Of a DNA stretch of 64,000 nt, positions 51,107 to 61,143 are shown one piece after another. Both the position numbers and the translations under genes were made by a program. Below the pieces are notes generated by a model. It had not been told where the DNA came from, searched no databases, and saw only the letters and a list, made by a program, of their open reading frames with translations. The stretch is taken from NCBI RefSeq assembly GCF_001611795.1, contig NZ_CP015098.1:1240001-1304000 (forward strand), written 5' to 3'. This DNA is from Streptomyces qaidamensis (GTDB lineage: Bacteria > Actinomycetota > Actinomycetes > Streptomycetales > Streptomycetaceae). Within the stretch, counting starts at the first letter, position 1. Every line of letters begins with the position of its first letter.

Positions 51107-52261
51107 ATGCTGAACATCGCGGACACGTTGTACCGCTGGTGCCGCGAGGCCCGCCCCTTCGCCCTTGCCACCGTCACCCGGGTCCGTGGCAGCGCACCCC
51201 TGCCACCCGGCACCGCACTGGCCGTGGACACCGGCGGCGAGGCGGTCGGCAGCATCTCCGGAGGATGCGTGGAGGGTGCCGTCTACGAGCTGTGCCAACA
51301 GGTTCTGGAGTCGGGCGAACCCCCGGTACAGGCCCGGTTCGGCTACTCCGACGACGACGCCTTCGCCGTGGGCCTGACCTGCGGCGGCGAACTGGAGGTC
51401 CTGGTGCAGCGGGTCGACCCCGCCGACCAGCCCCACCTCACCACCGCCCTGGAACAGGTGCCGGCCGGCCCGCCCGGCGCCGTGGCACAGGTGGTGGACG
51501 GGCCGCAGCACCTTCTCGGCCGCACCCTGTCCGTCTTCGGGAGCGGCAACGCGTACGACGGGACACTCGGCAGCCGGCAGGTGGACCAGGCGGCGGTCAA
51601 CCAGGTCCGCGCGCTGCTTCGGGCCGGCCGGACCGGACGCGTCACGATCGGCGGGGACGCCGACACCTGCCCGGAGAAGCTGGCACTTCTCGTCCACACC
51701 CGCGTGGCGCCGCCCCGCATGCTGATCTTCGGCGCCGTCGACTTCGCCGCCGCTCTCAGCCAGGCCGGACGCTTCCTCGGCTACCACGTCACCGTCTGCG
51801 ACGCCCGCCCCGCCTTCGCCACACACCCACGTTTCCCCCACGCCGACGAGATCGTCGTCGACTGGCCCCACCGCTACCTGGAGCGCGCGGAAGTGGACGC
51901 CCGTACCGCGATCTGCGTCCTCACCCACGACGCCAAGTTCGACATCCCCCTGTTGTGCCTGGCCCTCGGCCTCCCGGTCGGCTACATCGGCGCGATGGGC
52001 TCCCGCCGCACCCACGAACACCGCCTGGACCGGCTGCGGGAGGCCGGCGTGCCCGATGAGCACATCGCGCGCCTGCACTCACCGATCGGACTCGACCTCG
52101 GCGCCCACACACCCGAAGAGACAGCGATCTCCATCACCGCCGAGATCATCGCCCACACCCACAACGGCACCGGCCTGCCCCTGTCCCGCGTACCCGGTCC
52201 CATACATGGTTCCGTCCCTGTGGCCCAAGCATCGTCACCAGCCGCGCTCCTGGCCGCATGA
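51107..52261 (+). CDS. XdhC/PaoD-type molybdenum cofactor chaperone
   Basis: A 384-residue XdhC/CoxI-family protein. N-terminal XdhC domain: IADTLYRWCREARPFALATVTRVRGSAPLPPGTALAV, GSISGGCVEGAVYEL, DDAFAVGLTCGGELEVLV. C-terminal Rossmann domain: PPRMLIFGAVDFAAALSQAGRFLGYHVTVCD, VLTHDAKFDIPLLCLALGLPVGYIGAMGSRRTHE, IGLDLGAHTPEETAISITAEII. It receives the Mo cofactor and inserts it (after sulfuration or cytosine addition) into the enzyme encoded upstream. In E. coli, PaoD does this job in the same gene order. Confidence 0.9.
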   Translation: MLNIADTLYRWCREARPFALATVTRVRGSAPLPPGTALAVDTGGEAVGSISGGCVEGAVYELCQQVLESGEPPVQARFGYSDDDAFAVGLTCGGELEVLVQRVDPADQPHLTTALEQVPAGPPGAVAQVVDGPQHLLGRTLSVFGSGNAYDGTLGSRQVDQAAVNQVRALLRAGRTGRVTIGGDADTCPEKLALLVHTRVAPPRMLIFGAVDFAAALSQAGRFLGYHVTVCDARPAFATHPRFPHADEIVVDWPHRYLERAEVDARTAICVLTHDAKFDIPLLCLALGLPVGYIGAMGSRRTHEHRLDRLREAGVPDEHIARLHSPIGLDLGAHTPEETAISITAEIIAHTHNGTGLPLSRVPGPIHGSVPVAQASSPAALLAA

Positions 52262-52343
52262 CGGCGCGCGCCGAGTCGTCGCGCGCTCGCTGACGAGCCA
52301 CCAAGCCACCAGAATCCGATCACGCGTTGAGGAGAGGCCCCAC

Positions 52344-53333
52344 GTGCTCATCGACACCTACGGCCGGGTGGCCACCGACCTGAGGGTCTCACTGACCGAC
52401 CGCTGCAATCTGCGCTGCACGTACTGCATGCCGGAGGAGGGCCTGCAATGGCTGGCCAGGCCCGACCTGCTCACCGATGGCGAGATCGTCAGCCTCGTCG
52501 GCATCGCGGTCCGTGTCCTCGGCGTCACGGAGGTCCGTTTCACCGGTGGCGAGCCGCTGTTGCGTCCGGGCCTGGTCGGGATCGTCGAGCGGGTCGCCGC
52601 CCTCGACCCGCGCCCGCGGATGTCCCTGACCACCAACGGCATCGGCCTGCGGCGCACCGCGACGGCCCTGAAGGCCGCGGGCCTGGACCGGGTCAACGTC
52701 TCCCTGGACACCCTGCGCCCCGACGTCTTCAAGACCCTCACCCGCCGGGACCGCCATCAGGACGTCCTCGACGGCATCGCAGCCGCGCACGCGGCGGGAC
52801 TGAACCCCGTCAAGGTCAACTCCGTCCTGATACCCGGGATCAACGAGGACGAGGCCCCCGACCTCCTCTCCTGGGCCGTACGGCACCACTATGAGCTCCG
52901 CTTCATAGAGCAGATGCCCCTGGACGCCCAGCACGGATGGAAGCGAGAGGGCCTGATCACCGCCGGCGACATACTGACCTCCCTGCGCACCCGCTTCGAC
53001 CTCACCCCCGAGAGTGACGAGGAGCGCGGCTCCGCTCCGGCCGAGCGCTGGCTCGTGAACGGCGGCCCGCACCGTGTCGGCGTGATCGCCTCGGTCACCC
53101 GCCCCTTCTGCGCGGCATGCGACCGCACCCGCCTCACGGCCGACGGCCAGATACGCACCTGCCTGTTCGCCCGCGAGGAGACCGACCTGCGTGCCGCGCT
53201 CCGCTCAGGCGCTCCCGACGAGGAGATCGCCCGGATCTGGCGTGCCTCGATGTGGGGCAAGAAGGCCGGTTCGGGCCTGGACGATCCCTCGTTCGTACGG
53301 CCGGAGAGGCCGATGTCGGCCATCGGGGGCTGA
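52344..53333 (+). CDS. moaA: GTP 3',8-cyclase MoaA
   Basis: A 329-residue radical SAM enzyme for the first step of molybdenum cofactor synthesis. The SAM cluster motif is CNLRCTYC (Cys 21, 25, 28), followed by FTGGEPLLRPGL and SLTTNGIGL; the second 4Fe-4S site is in FCAACDRTRLTADGQIRTC, and the protein ends in Gly-Gly as MoaA proteins do. The GTG at 52344 follows GAGGAGAG. Being next to the Mo hydroxylase genes it likely raises cofactor supply with the enzyme. Confidence 0.94.
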   Translation: MLIDTYGRVATDLRVSLTDRCNLRCTYCMPEEGLQWLARPDLLTDGEIVSLVGIAVRVLGVTEVRFTGGEPLLRPGLVGIVERVAALDPRPRMSLTTNGIGLRRTATALKAAGLDRVNVSLDTLRPDVFKTLTRRDRHQDVLDGIAAAHAAGLNPVKVNSVLIPGINEDEAPDLLSWAVRHHYELRFIEQMPLDAQHGWKREGLITAGDILTSLRTRFDLTPESDEERGSAPAERWLVNGGPHRVGVIASVTRPFCAACDRTRLTADGQIRTCLFAREETDLRAALRSGAPDEEIARIWRASMWGKKAGSGLDDPSFVRPERPMSAIGG

Positions 53334-53337
53334 CCCG

Positions 53338-53706
53338 GTGGCGGCCCCCGAACACCCCGGTGAGCAGGCACACCCGCAGCCGATCAGGCTGCTCGCGATA
53401 CGACGGACACCGCTCTGCCCGGACGAGGTGTTCCAGGCCGTCGGCGACGCGGCGGCGGGCGGGATGGCGCTGTTCGTCGGCACGGTGCGGAACCATGACG
53501 CGGACGTGGACGGACTGGGGCATGCGTGCCACCCGCTCAGGTCACCAGCGGTGGGAGACACGGCGGTCGCGGTCGCCGTCGCGTGTCCGCATCGGGGAGA
53601 TGCCTTCGAAGCCTGCGGTGAACTGATCGACGGCCTCAAGCACGAAGTGCCCATCTGGAGGCACCAGAAGTTCTCGGACGGAACAGATGAATGGGTCGGC
53701 GCGTAG
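53338..53706 (+). CDS. moaE: shortened MoaE-like molybdopterin synthase large subunit
   Basis: A 122-residue MoaE homologue starting four bases after moaA stops. It keeps the N terminus (RLLAIRRTPLCPDEVFQAVGDAAAGGMALFVGTVRNHDADVDGLG) and the C terminus (PAVGDTAVAVAVACPHRGDAFEACGELIDGLKHEVPIWRHQKF, DEWVGA), but about 30 residues are missing between them (normal MoaE is about 150). The missing part forms a central helix and strand of the fold. The conserved Lys119 equivalent is present in GLKHEVP, but the Lys126 equivalent in PIWK is Arg here (PIWRH). Thus activity is doubtful and another copy is probably needed. Frame is intact. Confidence 0.75.
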   Translation: MAAPEHPGEQAHPQPIRLLAIRRTPLCPDEVFQAVGDAAAGGMALFVGTVRNHDADVDGLGHACHPLRSPAVGDTAVAVAVACPHRGDAFEACGELIDGLKHEVPIWRHQKFSDGTDEWVGA

Positions 53707-53737
53707 CTCCGTCATCGGCTGCGGCCGGCTCCACGTG

Positions 53738-54625
53738 TCAGCGCAGCGGCTTCATCTCCCAGCTGGCCAGCATCCGCAGAGCCTCCTCCGAGCGGGAGCC
53801 CGGCTCGGCATGGTAAGTGACCAGCCGCATCGGGGCGCCCCCGGGCAGCGCCATGGGTTCGTGGACGAGGTCGAACTCTCCCACCAGCGGGTGCCGCAAT
53901 CGCACGGACTCGCCGACGGTCCCGCAGCTCACCTCGTGCCGTGCCCACAGCCGGCGGAACTCCCCGCTCTTCTGCGACAACTCCTGGATCAGGGAAGAGA
54001 GGTGCGAATCCGCGGGGCTCTTGCCGGCGTTCATGCGCAGAGCGCCGACCACCCTCAGCGCCACGCGCTCGGGGTCGGCGAAGCGGTCGCGCGCCTCGGG
54101 CGAGAGGAAGGCCAGCCGCGCCACGTTGCGCTCCTCGGGCGGCAGTTGGGCCCAGTCCCCGAAGAGGACGGCGGCGAGCCGGTTCCACCCCAGGATGTCC
54201 ATGCGCCGGCTGACGACGTAGGCGGGCACGCCGAGCGTGTCGAGCAGGTGCTGGACGCTGGGCCGCAGTCGCTGCGGCGGGGGCGCGGCCTGCGTCGTGT
54301 TCTGCCGCTCGGGCTGGGCCAGCCGGATCAGATGGTCGCGCTCCTCGTCGGTCAGGCGCAGGGCGCGGGCGACAGCGTCCAGCACCTCGGCCGACATGGT
54401 GTCGCCGAACCCCTGCTCCAGCCGTGCGTAGTAGGCGTACGACACCCCCGCCAACTGCGCCAGTTCCTCGCGCCGCAACCCGGGAACCCGCCGCCGCCCG
54501 TGCGAGGGCACGCCCACGTCCTCGGGTTTGAGTCGGGCCCTGCGCGAGCGCAGGAACTCCCTCAGCTCGGTACGCCGGTCGAGTCCGGACGTCACTTGGT
54601 CACCGGCCGCCACATGTGAAGACAT
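53738..54625 (-). CDS. helix-turn-helix regulator with MmyB-like ligand-binding domain
   Basis: A 295-residue XRE-type regulator. The HTH is residues about 20-80 (TELREFLRSRRARLKPEDVG, RRRVPGLRREELAQLAGVSYAYYARLEQG). The MmyB-type ligand domain (about 110-285) shows SVQHLLDTLGVPAYVVSRRMDILGWNRLAAVLFGDW, RLAFLSPEARDRFADPERVA and HPLVGEFDLVHEPMALPG. These regulators usually act on a neighbouring redox or detoxification gene. The ATG at 54625 follows GGAGGAC. A consensus-like promoter with repeats is just upstream. Confidence 0.9.
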   Translation of the reverse strand: MSSHVAAGDQVTSGLDRRTELREFLRSRRARLKPEDVGVPSHGRRRVPGLRREELAQLAGVSYAYYARLEQGFGDTMSAEVLDAVARALRLTDEERDHLIRLAQPERQNTTQAAPPPQRLRPSVQHLLDTLGVPAYVVSRRMDILGWNRLAAVLFGDWAQLPPEERNVARLAFLSPEARDRFADPERVALRVVGALRMNAGKSPADSHLSSLIQELSQKSGEFRRLWARHEVSCGTVGESVRLRHPLVGEFDLVHEPMALPGGAPMRLVTYHAEPGSRSEEALRMLASWEMKPLR

Positions 54626-54663
54626 CTCTGTCCTCCAGTCGTCCTGCCTCGCTGATGCGAAGC

Positions 54664-54717
54664 AGCATACAACATCGACTCTGCGACTCCAATTGACACT
54701 GAGTCTCAAATAGAGTC
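54664..54717 (-). promoter_or_regulatory. promoter of the HTH/MmyB gene with operator repeats
   Basis: On the lower strand, -35 TTGGAG (54687-54692) and -10 TATGCT (54664-54669) are 17 bp apart. Upstream of the -35 lies the imperfect dyad TTGACACTGAGTCTCAA (54693-54709). GACTC occurs at 54677-54681 and 54685-54689, and its complement GAGTC at 54701-54705 and 54713-54717, so the whole promoter is covered by half-sites. Autoregulation is likely. Confidence 0.55.
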
Positions 54718-54752
54718 AAAGCCCCCTCCTAGGGTTTCATTTCGAACCGGGA

Positions 54753-55751
54753 CTACTCCGTGCCGTCCGCCGGCAGGCGCTCCGGCAGTCCGAGCCGCGG
54801 GAACCGGTCGTCGTGGAACGTGACGATCTCGGTGATCGCCCCGCCGGTGACGCGCAGGACGTCGATCGTCAGTGGCAGGTACGCGCCCTCCGGCTTCCGC
54901 CAGAGGTAGAAGGCGACGGCGGGCTGCCGGTTCACGGAGGTGAGGACGGGGCGCAGGCCCTTCATACCCTCGAAGCCACCCTCGACCCAGCTGTTCACGA
55001 CCGTGTCGCGGCCGACGTACAGGCCCGGCGTGGGCGGCATCGAGCAGCGGACGTCGTCCCGCAGCATCGCGGCCAGAGCCGGGATGTCCGTGGCCACGCT
55101 GGCGTCGGTGTAGCGGCGCACCAGCTCGCGCGTCCTGGCGTCCTCCTCGCCGCCGGTCCAGGCCTGCCGCTCGGCGGGCAGGTGCTCCCGCATGCCGGCG
55201 CGGGCCCGCTGCAGTGCGCTGTTCACGGAGTTGACGGAGTCCCCGAGGAACTCCGCGACCTCCTTCGCCGGCCAGCCGAGCACGTCCCGCAGGATCAGCG
55301 CGGCCCGCGGGCGCGGCGCGAGGTGCTGGACTGCGACCAAGTACGCCAGCTCGATCGTCTCCCGCGCGACGGCGACGGTCTCCGGCTCGTCCGCCTCACC
55401 CGCGGGCAGCTCGTCGAGCAGCCGGTCCGGGTAGGGCTGCAGCCACAGCACCTCGCCGCCGGTCGCAGGCTCCGGGCGGCGCTTGGCGAGCAGATCCAGA
55501 CAGGCGTTCGTGGCGATCCGGTACAGCCAGGCCCGGAACGTCGACCGCCCTTCGAAGGTCTCCCGCCCCCGCCAGGCACGCAGAAACGTCTCCTGCACGG
55601 TGTCCTCGGCGTCATCGAACGACCCGAGCATCCGGTAGCAGTGCACATGCAGCTCCCGCCGGTGCCGCTCCGCCAGCCCGCAGAACGCCGGCTCGTCGAC
55701 ATCGCCCAGACCGCTCACGCCCAGCTCCTCCAGCCGCGTGTCCGCACTCAT
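54753..55751 (-). CDS. ECF-type RNA polymerase sigma factor with SnoaL-like C-terminal domain
   Basis: A 332-residue sigma factor of the ECF group that carries a SnoaL/NTF2 tail (TIGR02960-like). Region 2 is about residues 28-95 (CGLAERHRRELHVHCYRML, DAEDTVQETFLRAWRG, FRAWLYRIATNACLDLL); region 4 is about 150-200 (LAPRPRAALILRDVLGWPAKEVAEFLGDSVNSVNSALQRAR). The tail, about 210-320, reads TRELVRRYTDASVATDIPALAAMLRDDVRCSMPP and PLTIDVLRVTGGAITEIVTF; such tails usually modulate the sigma factor without a separate anti-sigma. The ATG at 55751 follows AAGGATG; longer frames are non-coding. Confidence 0.92.
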   Translation of the reverse strand: MSADTRLEELGVSGLGDVDEPAFCGLAERHRRELHVHCYRMLGSFDDAEDTVQETFLRAWRGRETFEGRSTFRAWLYRIATNACLDLLAKRRPEPATGGEVLWLQPYPDRLLDELPAGEADEPETVAVARETIELAYLVAVQHLAPRPRAALILRDVLGWPAKEVAEFLGDSVNSVNSALQRARAGMREHLPAERQAWTGGEEDARTRELVRRYTDASVATDIPALAAMLRDDVRCSMPPTPGLYVGRDTVVNSWVEGGFEGMKGLRPVLTSVNRQPAVAFYLWRKPEGAYLPLTIDVLRVTGGAITEIVTFHDDRFPRLGLPERLPADGTE

Positions 55752-55885
55752 CACGTCATCCTTCCGCCTCGGTCGTGTCCCGTCATAGGTGTGACGGCCG
55801 CGGGCGCGAAAACTCATCACTACGGTCGGACACGCCGTTTCGACGGAGGGTGACGCTTCGGCGGAGGGTGATGGCAGATGTCGAC

Positions 55886-55918
55886 GGAGTGGAGCCAGGA
55901 TCATCCTGGCTCCACTCC
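55886..55918 (-). terminator. terminator of the xylanase-esterase operon
   Basis: A perfect 15-bp stem GGAGTGGAGCCAGGA (55886-55900), loop TCA, complement 55904-55918. It lies 15 bp beyond the stop of the leftward esterase gene. Confidence 0.85.
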
Positions 55919-55932
55919 TTGGTGCGGGCAGG

Positions 55933-57303
55933 TCACTGGAACTGTGCGAAGAACCTCCAGATCTCTGCTTTGGTCCAGGTGGTGACGCCGCTTTCGCCAA
56001 AGGAGCCGTCGACCGGGCCGGGTATGTGGCCTCCGTCGAACGCGGCCCATTGGACCGGGTATCCGGCACGGCAGCCCGAGTAGGTGGTGGTGATGTGCGT
56101 TCGGCTGCCCGGCGCGGGCTCGCGCGGGCTCTGGGGGGTGCAGCCGTTGTTGCGGACGAATGTGTCGCGCAGGGACCGTCCTTGCCCGATATTGAGGACG
56201 TTGTCGCTGATGCCGTGGATTCCGAAGTAGGCGATCGGCTGGGTTCCGCCGCTGCACCCGCTGATCTGGGCGCCGGAGATGACCGCGACGGCCCTGAAGA
56301 CGTTCGCCCGGCTGCATGCGAGTGCGTAGCTCATACCGCCGCCCCAGCTGAATCCCGTGGCGAAACGCTGTGCCGGGTTGACACAGAGGCCGCCCTCGAT
56401 GCGCCGGATCATGTCGTCGACGAAGGTGATGTCCTCACCGCCCGAATTGGCCCAGCCGTTGCCGAGGCCCTGAGGGGCGACGAGGATCGCGCTGTTGTTC
56501 GACTGTTCCTGCTGGCCGTAGTAGGACCAGGCGTTCCCGCTCGTGCCGCCCGAGGCGACGTCGCCGGCGGTTCCGCCCCGCCAGTGGAACGCGAAGATCA
56601 GCCGGTAGCGGTGACTGTTGTCGTAGTTGGCGGGAACCCTGAGGATGAAGCTGCGGCTCTTGCCGCCGCTCTGCATCGTGTGCGTACCGCTCGCAAGAGT
56701 CGGGGCGCTGCCGCATCCGCCGCCGCCACCGGACGACAGCTTGACCATCTGCCACTGCTGGTTGGCGCCGCCCCAGTCGGAGTACTGGACGACGTTGCCG
56801 CCGTCGGCGGTGGAGGCGCCCTGCACCTCCACCGCCTTGCCGCTGGTGCGGTTGATCAGCCGGACGTGGCCCGCCTCGGAGTCGGCCAGGCGGAACTGCT
56901 GGTTGGCCCCGTTGTGGTCGGCCCACTGCTGGATCGCGGCACCGTCTGCGGTCGAGGCGCCGGCCACGTCCAGAACCTTGCCCGAATGCCGGGCCTTGAG
57001 GCGGTAGAAGCCGCCGCCGGAGTCCACGAACCGCCACTGCTGGTTGGCTCCGTCGCTGCGCGTCCACTGGCTGACCCGCGAGCCGTCGGCGGTGGACGCG
57101 CCGGAGACATCCAGCGCCTTGCCGCTGTTGCGATTGACCAGGACGTACCAGGCATTGGTGTCCACCGTCGCCGCCTCGGCGGGCGCCGGATTCACCGCGG
57201 TGAGCATGCCGATCGCGAGGGTTGCCGCCACCACGGCGGCGACCCGGGACCACCAGCGATGTCCGCGTGGAGGGGCGGGAGAAGCCGCACCGTAGGTCTT
57301 CAC
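55933..57303 (-). CDS. secreted CE1/PHB-depolymerase-type esterase with ricin (CBM13) module
   Basis: A 456-residue secreted enzyme. Signal peptide residues 1-44 (VAAVVAATLAIGMLTAVNPAPAEA); three ricin repeats, about 47-188 ([29 protein letters not shown], each with a QW-type core: NQQWRF, NQQFRL, NQQWQM); Gly linker; catalytic domain about 200-456. The latter has SRSFILRVPANYDNSHRYRLIFAFHWRGG, the nucleophile elbow FATGFSWGGGMSYALAC, and the C-terminal His in FDGGHIPG. This is the polyhydroxybutyrate depolymerase/feruloyl or acetylxylan esterase family (CE1). With xylanase upstream, debranching of xylan is most likely. The GTG at 57303 follows GAAAGGGTGAG. Confidence 0.88.
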   Translation of the reverse strand: MKTYGAASPAPPRGHRWWSRVAAVVAATLAIGMLTAVNPAPAEAATVDTNAWYVLVNRNSGKALDVSGASTADGSRVSQWTRSDGANQQWRFVDSGGGFYRLKARHSGKVLDVAGASTADGAAIQQWADHNGANQQFRLADSEAGHVRLINRTSGKAVEVQGASTADGGNVVQYSDWGGANQQWQMVKLSSGGGGGCGSAPTLASGTHTMQSGGKSRSFILRVPANYDNSHRYRLIFAFHWRGGTAGDVASGGTSGNAWSYYGQQEQSNNSAILVAPQGLGNGWANSGGEDITFVDDMIRRIEGGLCVNPAQRFATGFSWGGGMSYALACSRANVFRAVAVISGAQISGCSGGTQPIAYFGIHGISDNVLNIGQGRSLRDTFVRNNGCTPQSPREPAPGSRTHITTTYSGCRAGYPVQWAAFDGGHIPGPVDGSFGESGVTTWTKAEIWRFFAQFQ

Positions 57304-57334
57304 CGACTCACCCTTTCGTCTGTGGCGGGCCCCA

Positions 57335-58918
<1,584 letters not shown>

Positions 58919-58992
58919 TCAGCCGGGAGACCGCCGCGCGGCGCCGCACACCTCTCCAACTGCGCGAAGAGCCAGGATGCGCCGTCGACGTG

Positions 58993-59010
58993 GTTCGACA
59001 TTTCGAACCG
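58993..59010. promoter_or_regulatory. palindrome GGTTCGA-N4-TCGAACC
   Basis: Perfect 7-bp arms around CATT, 228 bp upstream of the xylanase start, in the divergent control region of the hemicellulase genes. Confidence 0.5.
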
Positions 59011-59078
59011 GGGCCGGGTTCTCAGACAGGGATGATTGAGGCATTGACGATGGACCGTCAATACTCTCCGCAGAAGAA

Positions 59079-59100
59079 GTTTCGGTTTCTCGACCGAAAC
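59079..59100. promoter_or_regulatory. palindrome GTTTCGGT-N6-ACCGAAAC
   Basis: Perfect 8-bp arms (59079-59086 and 59093-59100) near the middle of the 588-bp divergent region. The GAAAC/GTTTC half-sites recall the CGAAAnTTTCG-like boxes I associate with Streptomyces xylanase promoters, a resemblance from memory only. Confidence 0.5.
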
Positions 59101-59262
59101 ATTCGGGCAGGCGGCAGGCCGAGCGAACTCCGGTGTGTTTCCGGCCCCCACAACACCTTGTGGACCCGGAAGGGGGGCACTGTTTGTGGACAGATCGGCG
59201 ACAGGCCTTGACCAGAGGGCCCCACATTCCTAGCTTGTGGCGACAAACCTTCCGGGAATTCA

Positions 59263-59276
59263 TCGAAATGTTTCGA
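59263..59276. promoter_or_regulatory. palindrome TCGAAA-TG-TTTCGA
   Basis: Perfect 6-bp arms with a two-base centre, 78 bp before the GH62 start codon. Third member of the set of TTCGA-containing dyads in this region. Confidence 0.5.
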
Positions 59277-59353
59277 GCTCGTCACCGCCCCCGGCAGTCC
59301 GCTCCGCGGTTCATCGGGGTCCCCTCACCCTGCCCCCAAAGGAGTGCTCTCTG

Positions 59354-60835
59354 ATGTGGTTTCGCCACGCGTCCCCGGCCCGTACGAGACGCTTACTCGC
59401 CGTCCTTGCGCCCTTGCTGCTCGTGGCCACCTTCCTCGGTGCCCAGCCCGCAAACGCGGCGACCGTGGATCCCAACGCCTCGTATGTGCTGGTCAACCGC
59501 AACAGCGGCAAGGCCCTGGACGTCTACAACATGGCGACCGGCGACGGCGCCCGCATCACCCAGTGGACCAGGAACGATCAGAACCAGCAGCAGTGGCAGT
59601 TCGTCGATTCCGGGGGCGGCTACTACCGCATCAAGTCCCGCCACTCGGGCAAGGTGCTGGACGTCCACAACTGGTCCACCGCGAACGGCGGCTCGATCGT
59701 CCAGTGGGCCGACCTGAACGCCACCAACCAGCAGTGGCGGCTGGCCGACAGCTCGGACGGCTACGTGAGGTTCATTTCGCGCCACAGCAACAAGGCCCTC
59801 GAGGTACAGGGCGGCTCCACCGCCGACAACGCGAACGTCGTCCAGTACGACGACTGGGGCGGCACCAACCAGCAGTGGCAGCTCGTCAAGGTCGACGGCG
59901 GCAACCCCCCCGACTCGTGCAATCTCCCGTCGACCTACCGCTGGACGTCCACGGGGGCGCTGGCGCAGCCCAGGGCCGGGTGGGCCTCGCTCAAGGACTT
60001 CACCGTCGTCCCCTACAACGGCAAGCATCTCGTCTATGCGACGACGCACGGCGCCGCGGGAACGGGAGCGGGCTGGGGTTCGATGAACTTCGGCCTGTTC
60101 ACCAACTGGCCGGAGATGGCCTCGGCCGGTCAGAACGCGATGTCGGCCTCCACCGTCGCGCCCACGCTCTTCTACTTCGCGCCGAAGAACATCTGGGTGC
60201 TCGCCTATCAGTGGGGCGGTGGGAGCGCCTTCTCCTACCGGACGTCGAGCGACCCCACCAACCCCAATGGCTGGTCGGCACAGAAGGTGCTCTTCTCCGG
60301 AAGCATCACCGGCTCCGGCACCGGCCCCATCGACCAGACGCTCATCGCTGACGGCCAGAACATGTACCTGTTCTTCGCCGGCGACAACGGCAAGATCTAC
60401 CGGGCCAGCATGCCGATCGGGAACTTCCCGAGCAGTTTCGGCTCGACCTACACAACGATCATGAGCGATACGACGGACAACCTGTTCGAAGCCCCGCAGG
60501 TCTACAAGCTCCAGGGCCAGAACCGCTACCTCATGATCGTCGAAGCGAGGGGCTCGCAGGGCCGCTACTTCCGCTCGTTCACGGCCACCAGTCTGAACGG
60601 CTCTTGGACACCCCAGGCCGCGACCGAGAGCAACCCCTTCGCCGGCAAGACCAACAGCGGCGCCACCTGGACCAATGACATCAGCCACGGCGAACTGATC
60701 CGCACCAGCGCCGATCAGACCTTCACCGTCGATCCCTGCAACCTGCAGTTCCTCTACCAGGGACGCAGCCCCAACTCCGGTGGCGAGTACGGCCACTGGC
60801 CCTACCGTCCGGGTCTGCTGACCCTGCGACGCTGA
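59354..60835 (+). CDS. secreted GH62 alpha-L-arabinofuranosidase with ricin (CBM13) module
   Basis: A 493-residue secreted enzyme. Signal peptide residues 1-35 ([18 protein letters not shown] ending ANA); ricin repeats about 37-180 ([28 protein letters not shown] with QQW cores); GH62 five-bladed propeller about 190-493. GH62 landmarks are [108 protein letters not shown] and [15 protein letters not shown]. It removes arabinose side chains from arabinoxylan. The ATG at 59354 follows AAAGGAG. Divergent from the xylanase gene. Confidence 0.94.
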   Translation: MWFRHASPARTRRLLAVLAPLLLVATFLGAQPANAATVDPNASYVLVNRNSGKALDVYNMATGDGARITQWTRNDQNQQQWQFVDSGGGYYRIKSRHSGKVLDVHNWSTANGGSIVQWADLNATNQQWRLADSSDGYVRFISRHSNKALEVQGGSTADNANVVQYDDWGGTNQQWQLVKVDGGNPPDSCNLPSTYRWTSTGALAQPRAGWASLKDFTVVPYNGKHLVYATTHGAAGTGAGWGSMNFGLFTNWPEMASAGQNAMSASTVAPTLFYFAPKNIWVLAYQWGGGSAFSYRTSSDPTNPNGWSAQKVLFSGSITGSGTGPIDQTLIADGQNMYLFFAGDNGKIYRASMPIGNFPSSFGSTYTTIMSDTTDNLFEAPQVYKLQGQNRYLMIVEARGSQGRYFRSFTATSLNGSWTPQAATESNPFAGKTNSGATWTNDISHGELIRTSADQTFTVDPCNLQFLYQGRSPNSGGEYGHWPYRPGLLTLRR

Positions 60836-60871
60836 CGGTGTGACGCGTCTGCGCGTCCTGTCCCAGCCCTG

Positions 60872-60904
60872 ACCGAGGGCCTCCGCCGGCCGGGGGCCCT
60901 CGGT
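60872..60904 (+). terminator. terminator after GH62
   Basis: ACCGAGGGCC (60872-60881) pairs with GGCCCTCGGT (60895-60904), and the stem continues inward (TCC/GGG). It stops the GH62 transcript; the remainder of the 308-bp gap before the next gene holds nothing I recognise. Confidence 0.75.
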
Positions 60905-61143
60905 GCGTCCCCTGACCGCGTCGCGGAAGTCGATCGGGGAACGGCCCGTGCGTCTGCGGAGGCCGCGCGCGGCGTCGGGTCGGTTGTTGATACCTCCCCC
61001 GGTCATGCCTCTCCCCGTCATGCCTCGGGGTGGCACCTCCCGGGTGCCCGAGCGGTTTCCGATGCCCATGAACGCAGGACCGGCCCGCCCGAGGCGACCG
61101 GATACAGTGCGCGGGAAGGCAGCCCAGTCCGGGAGGAGCAAGC

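Noticed and set aside
54735..54755. GGTTCGAAAT on the lower strand, like a tRNA T-loop or attachment site
   Set aside because: The flanks cannot form the T stem and no acceptor or anticodon arms are present.
60905..61030. Possible AraC-type remnant (leftward RRRTGRSPIDFRDAVRG)
   Set aside because: Only about 15 residues resemble the AraC C terminus, with no HTH around it; chance similarity is likely.
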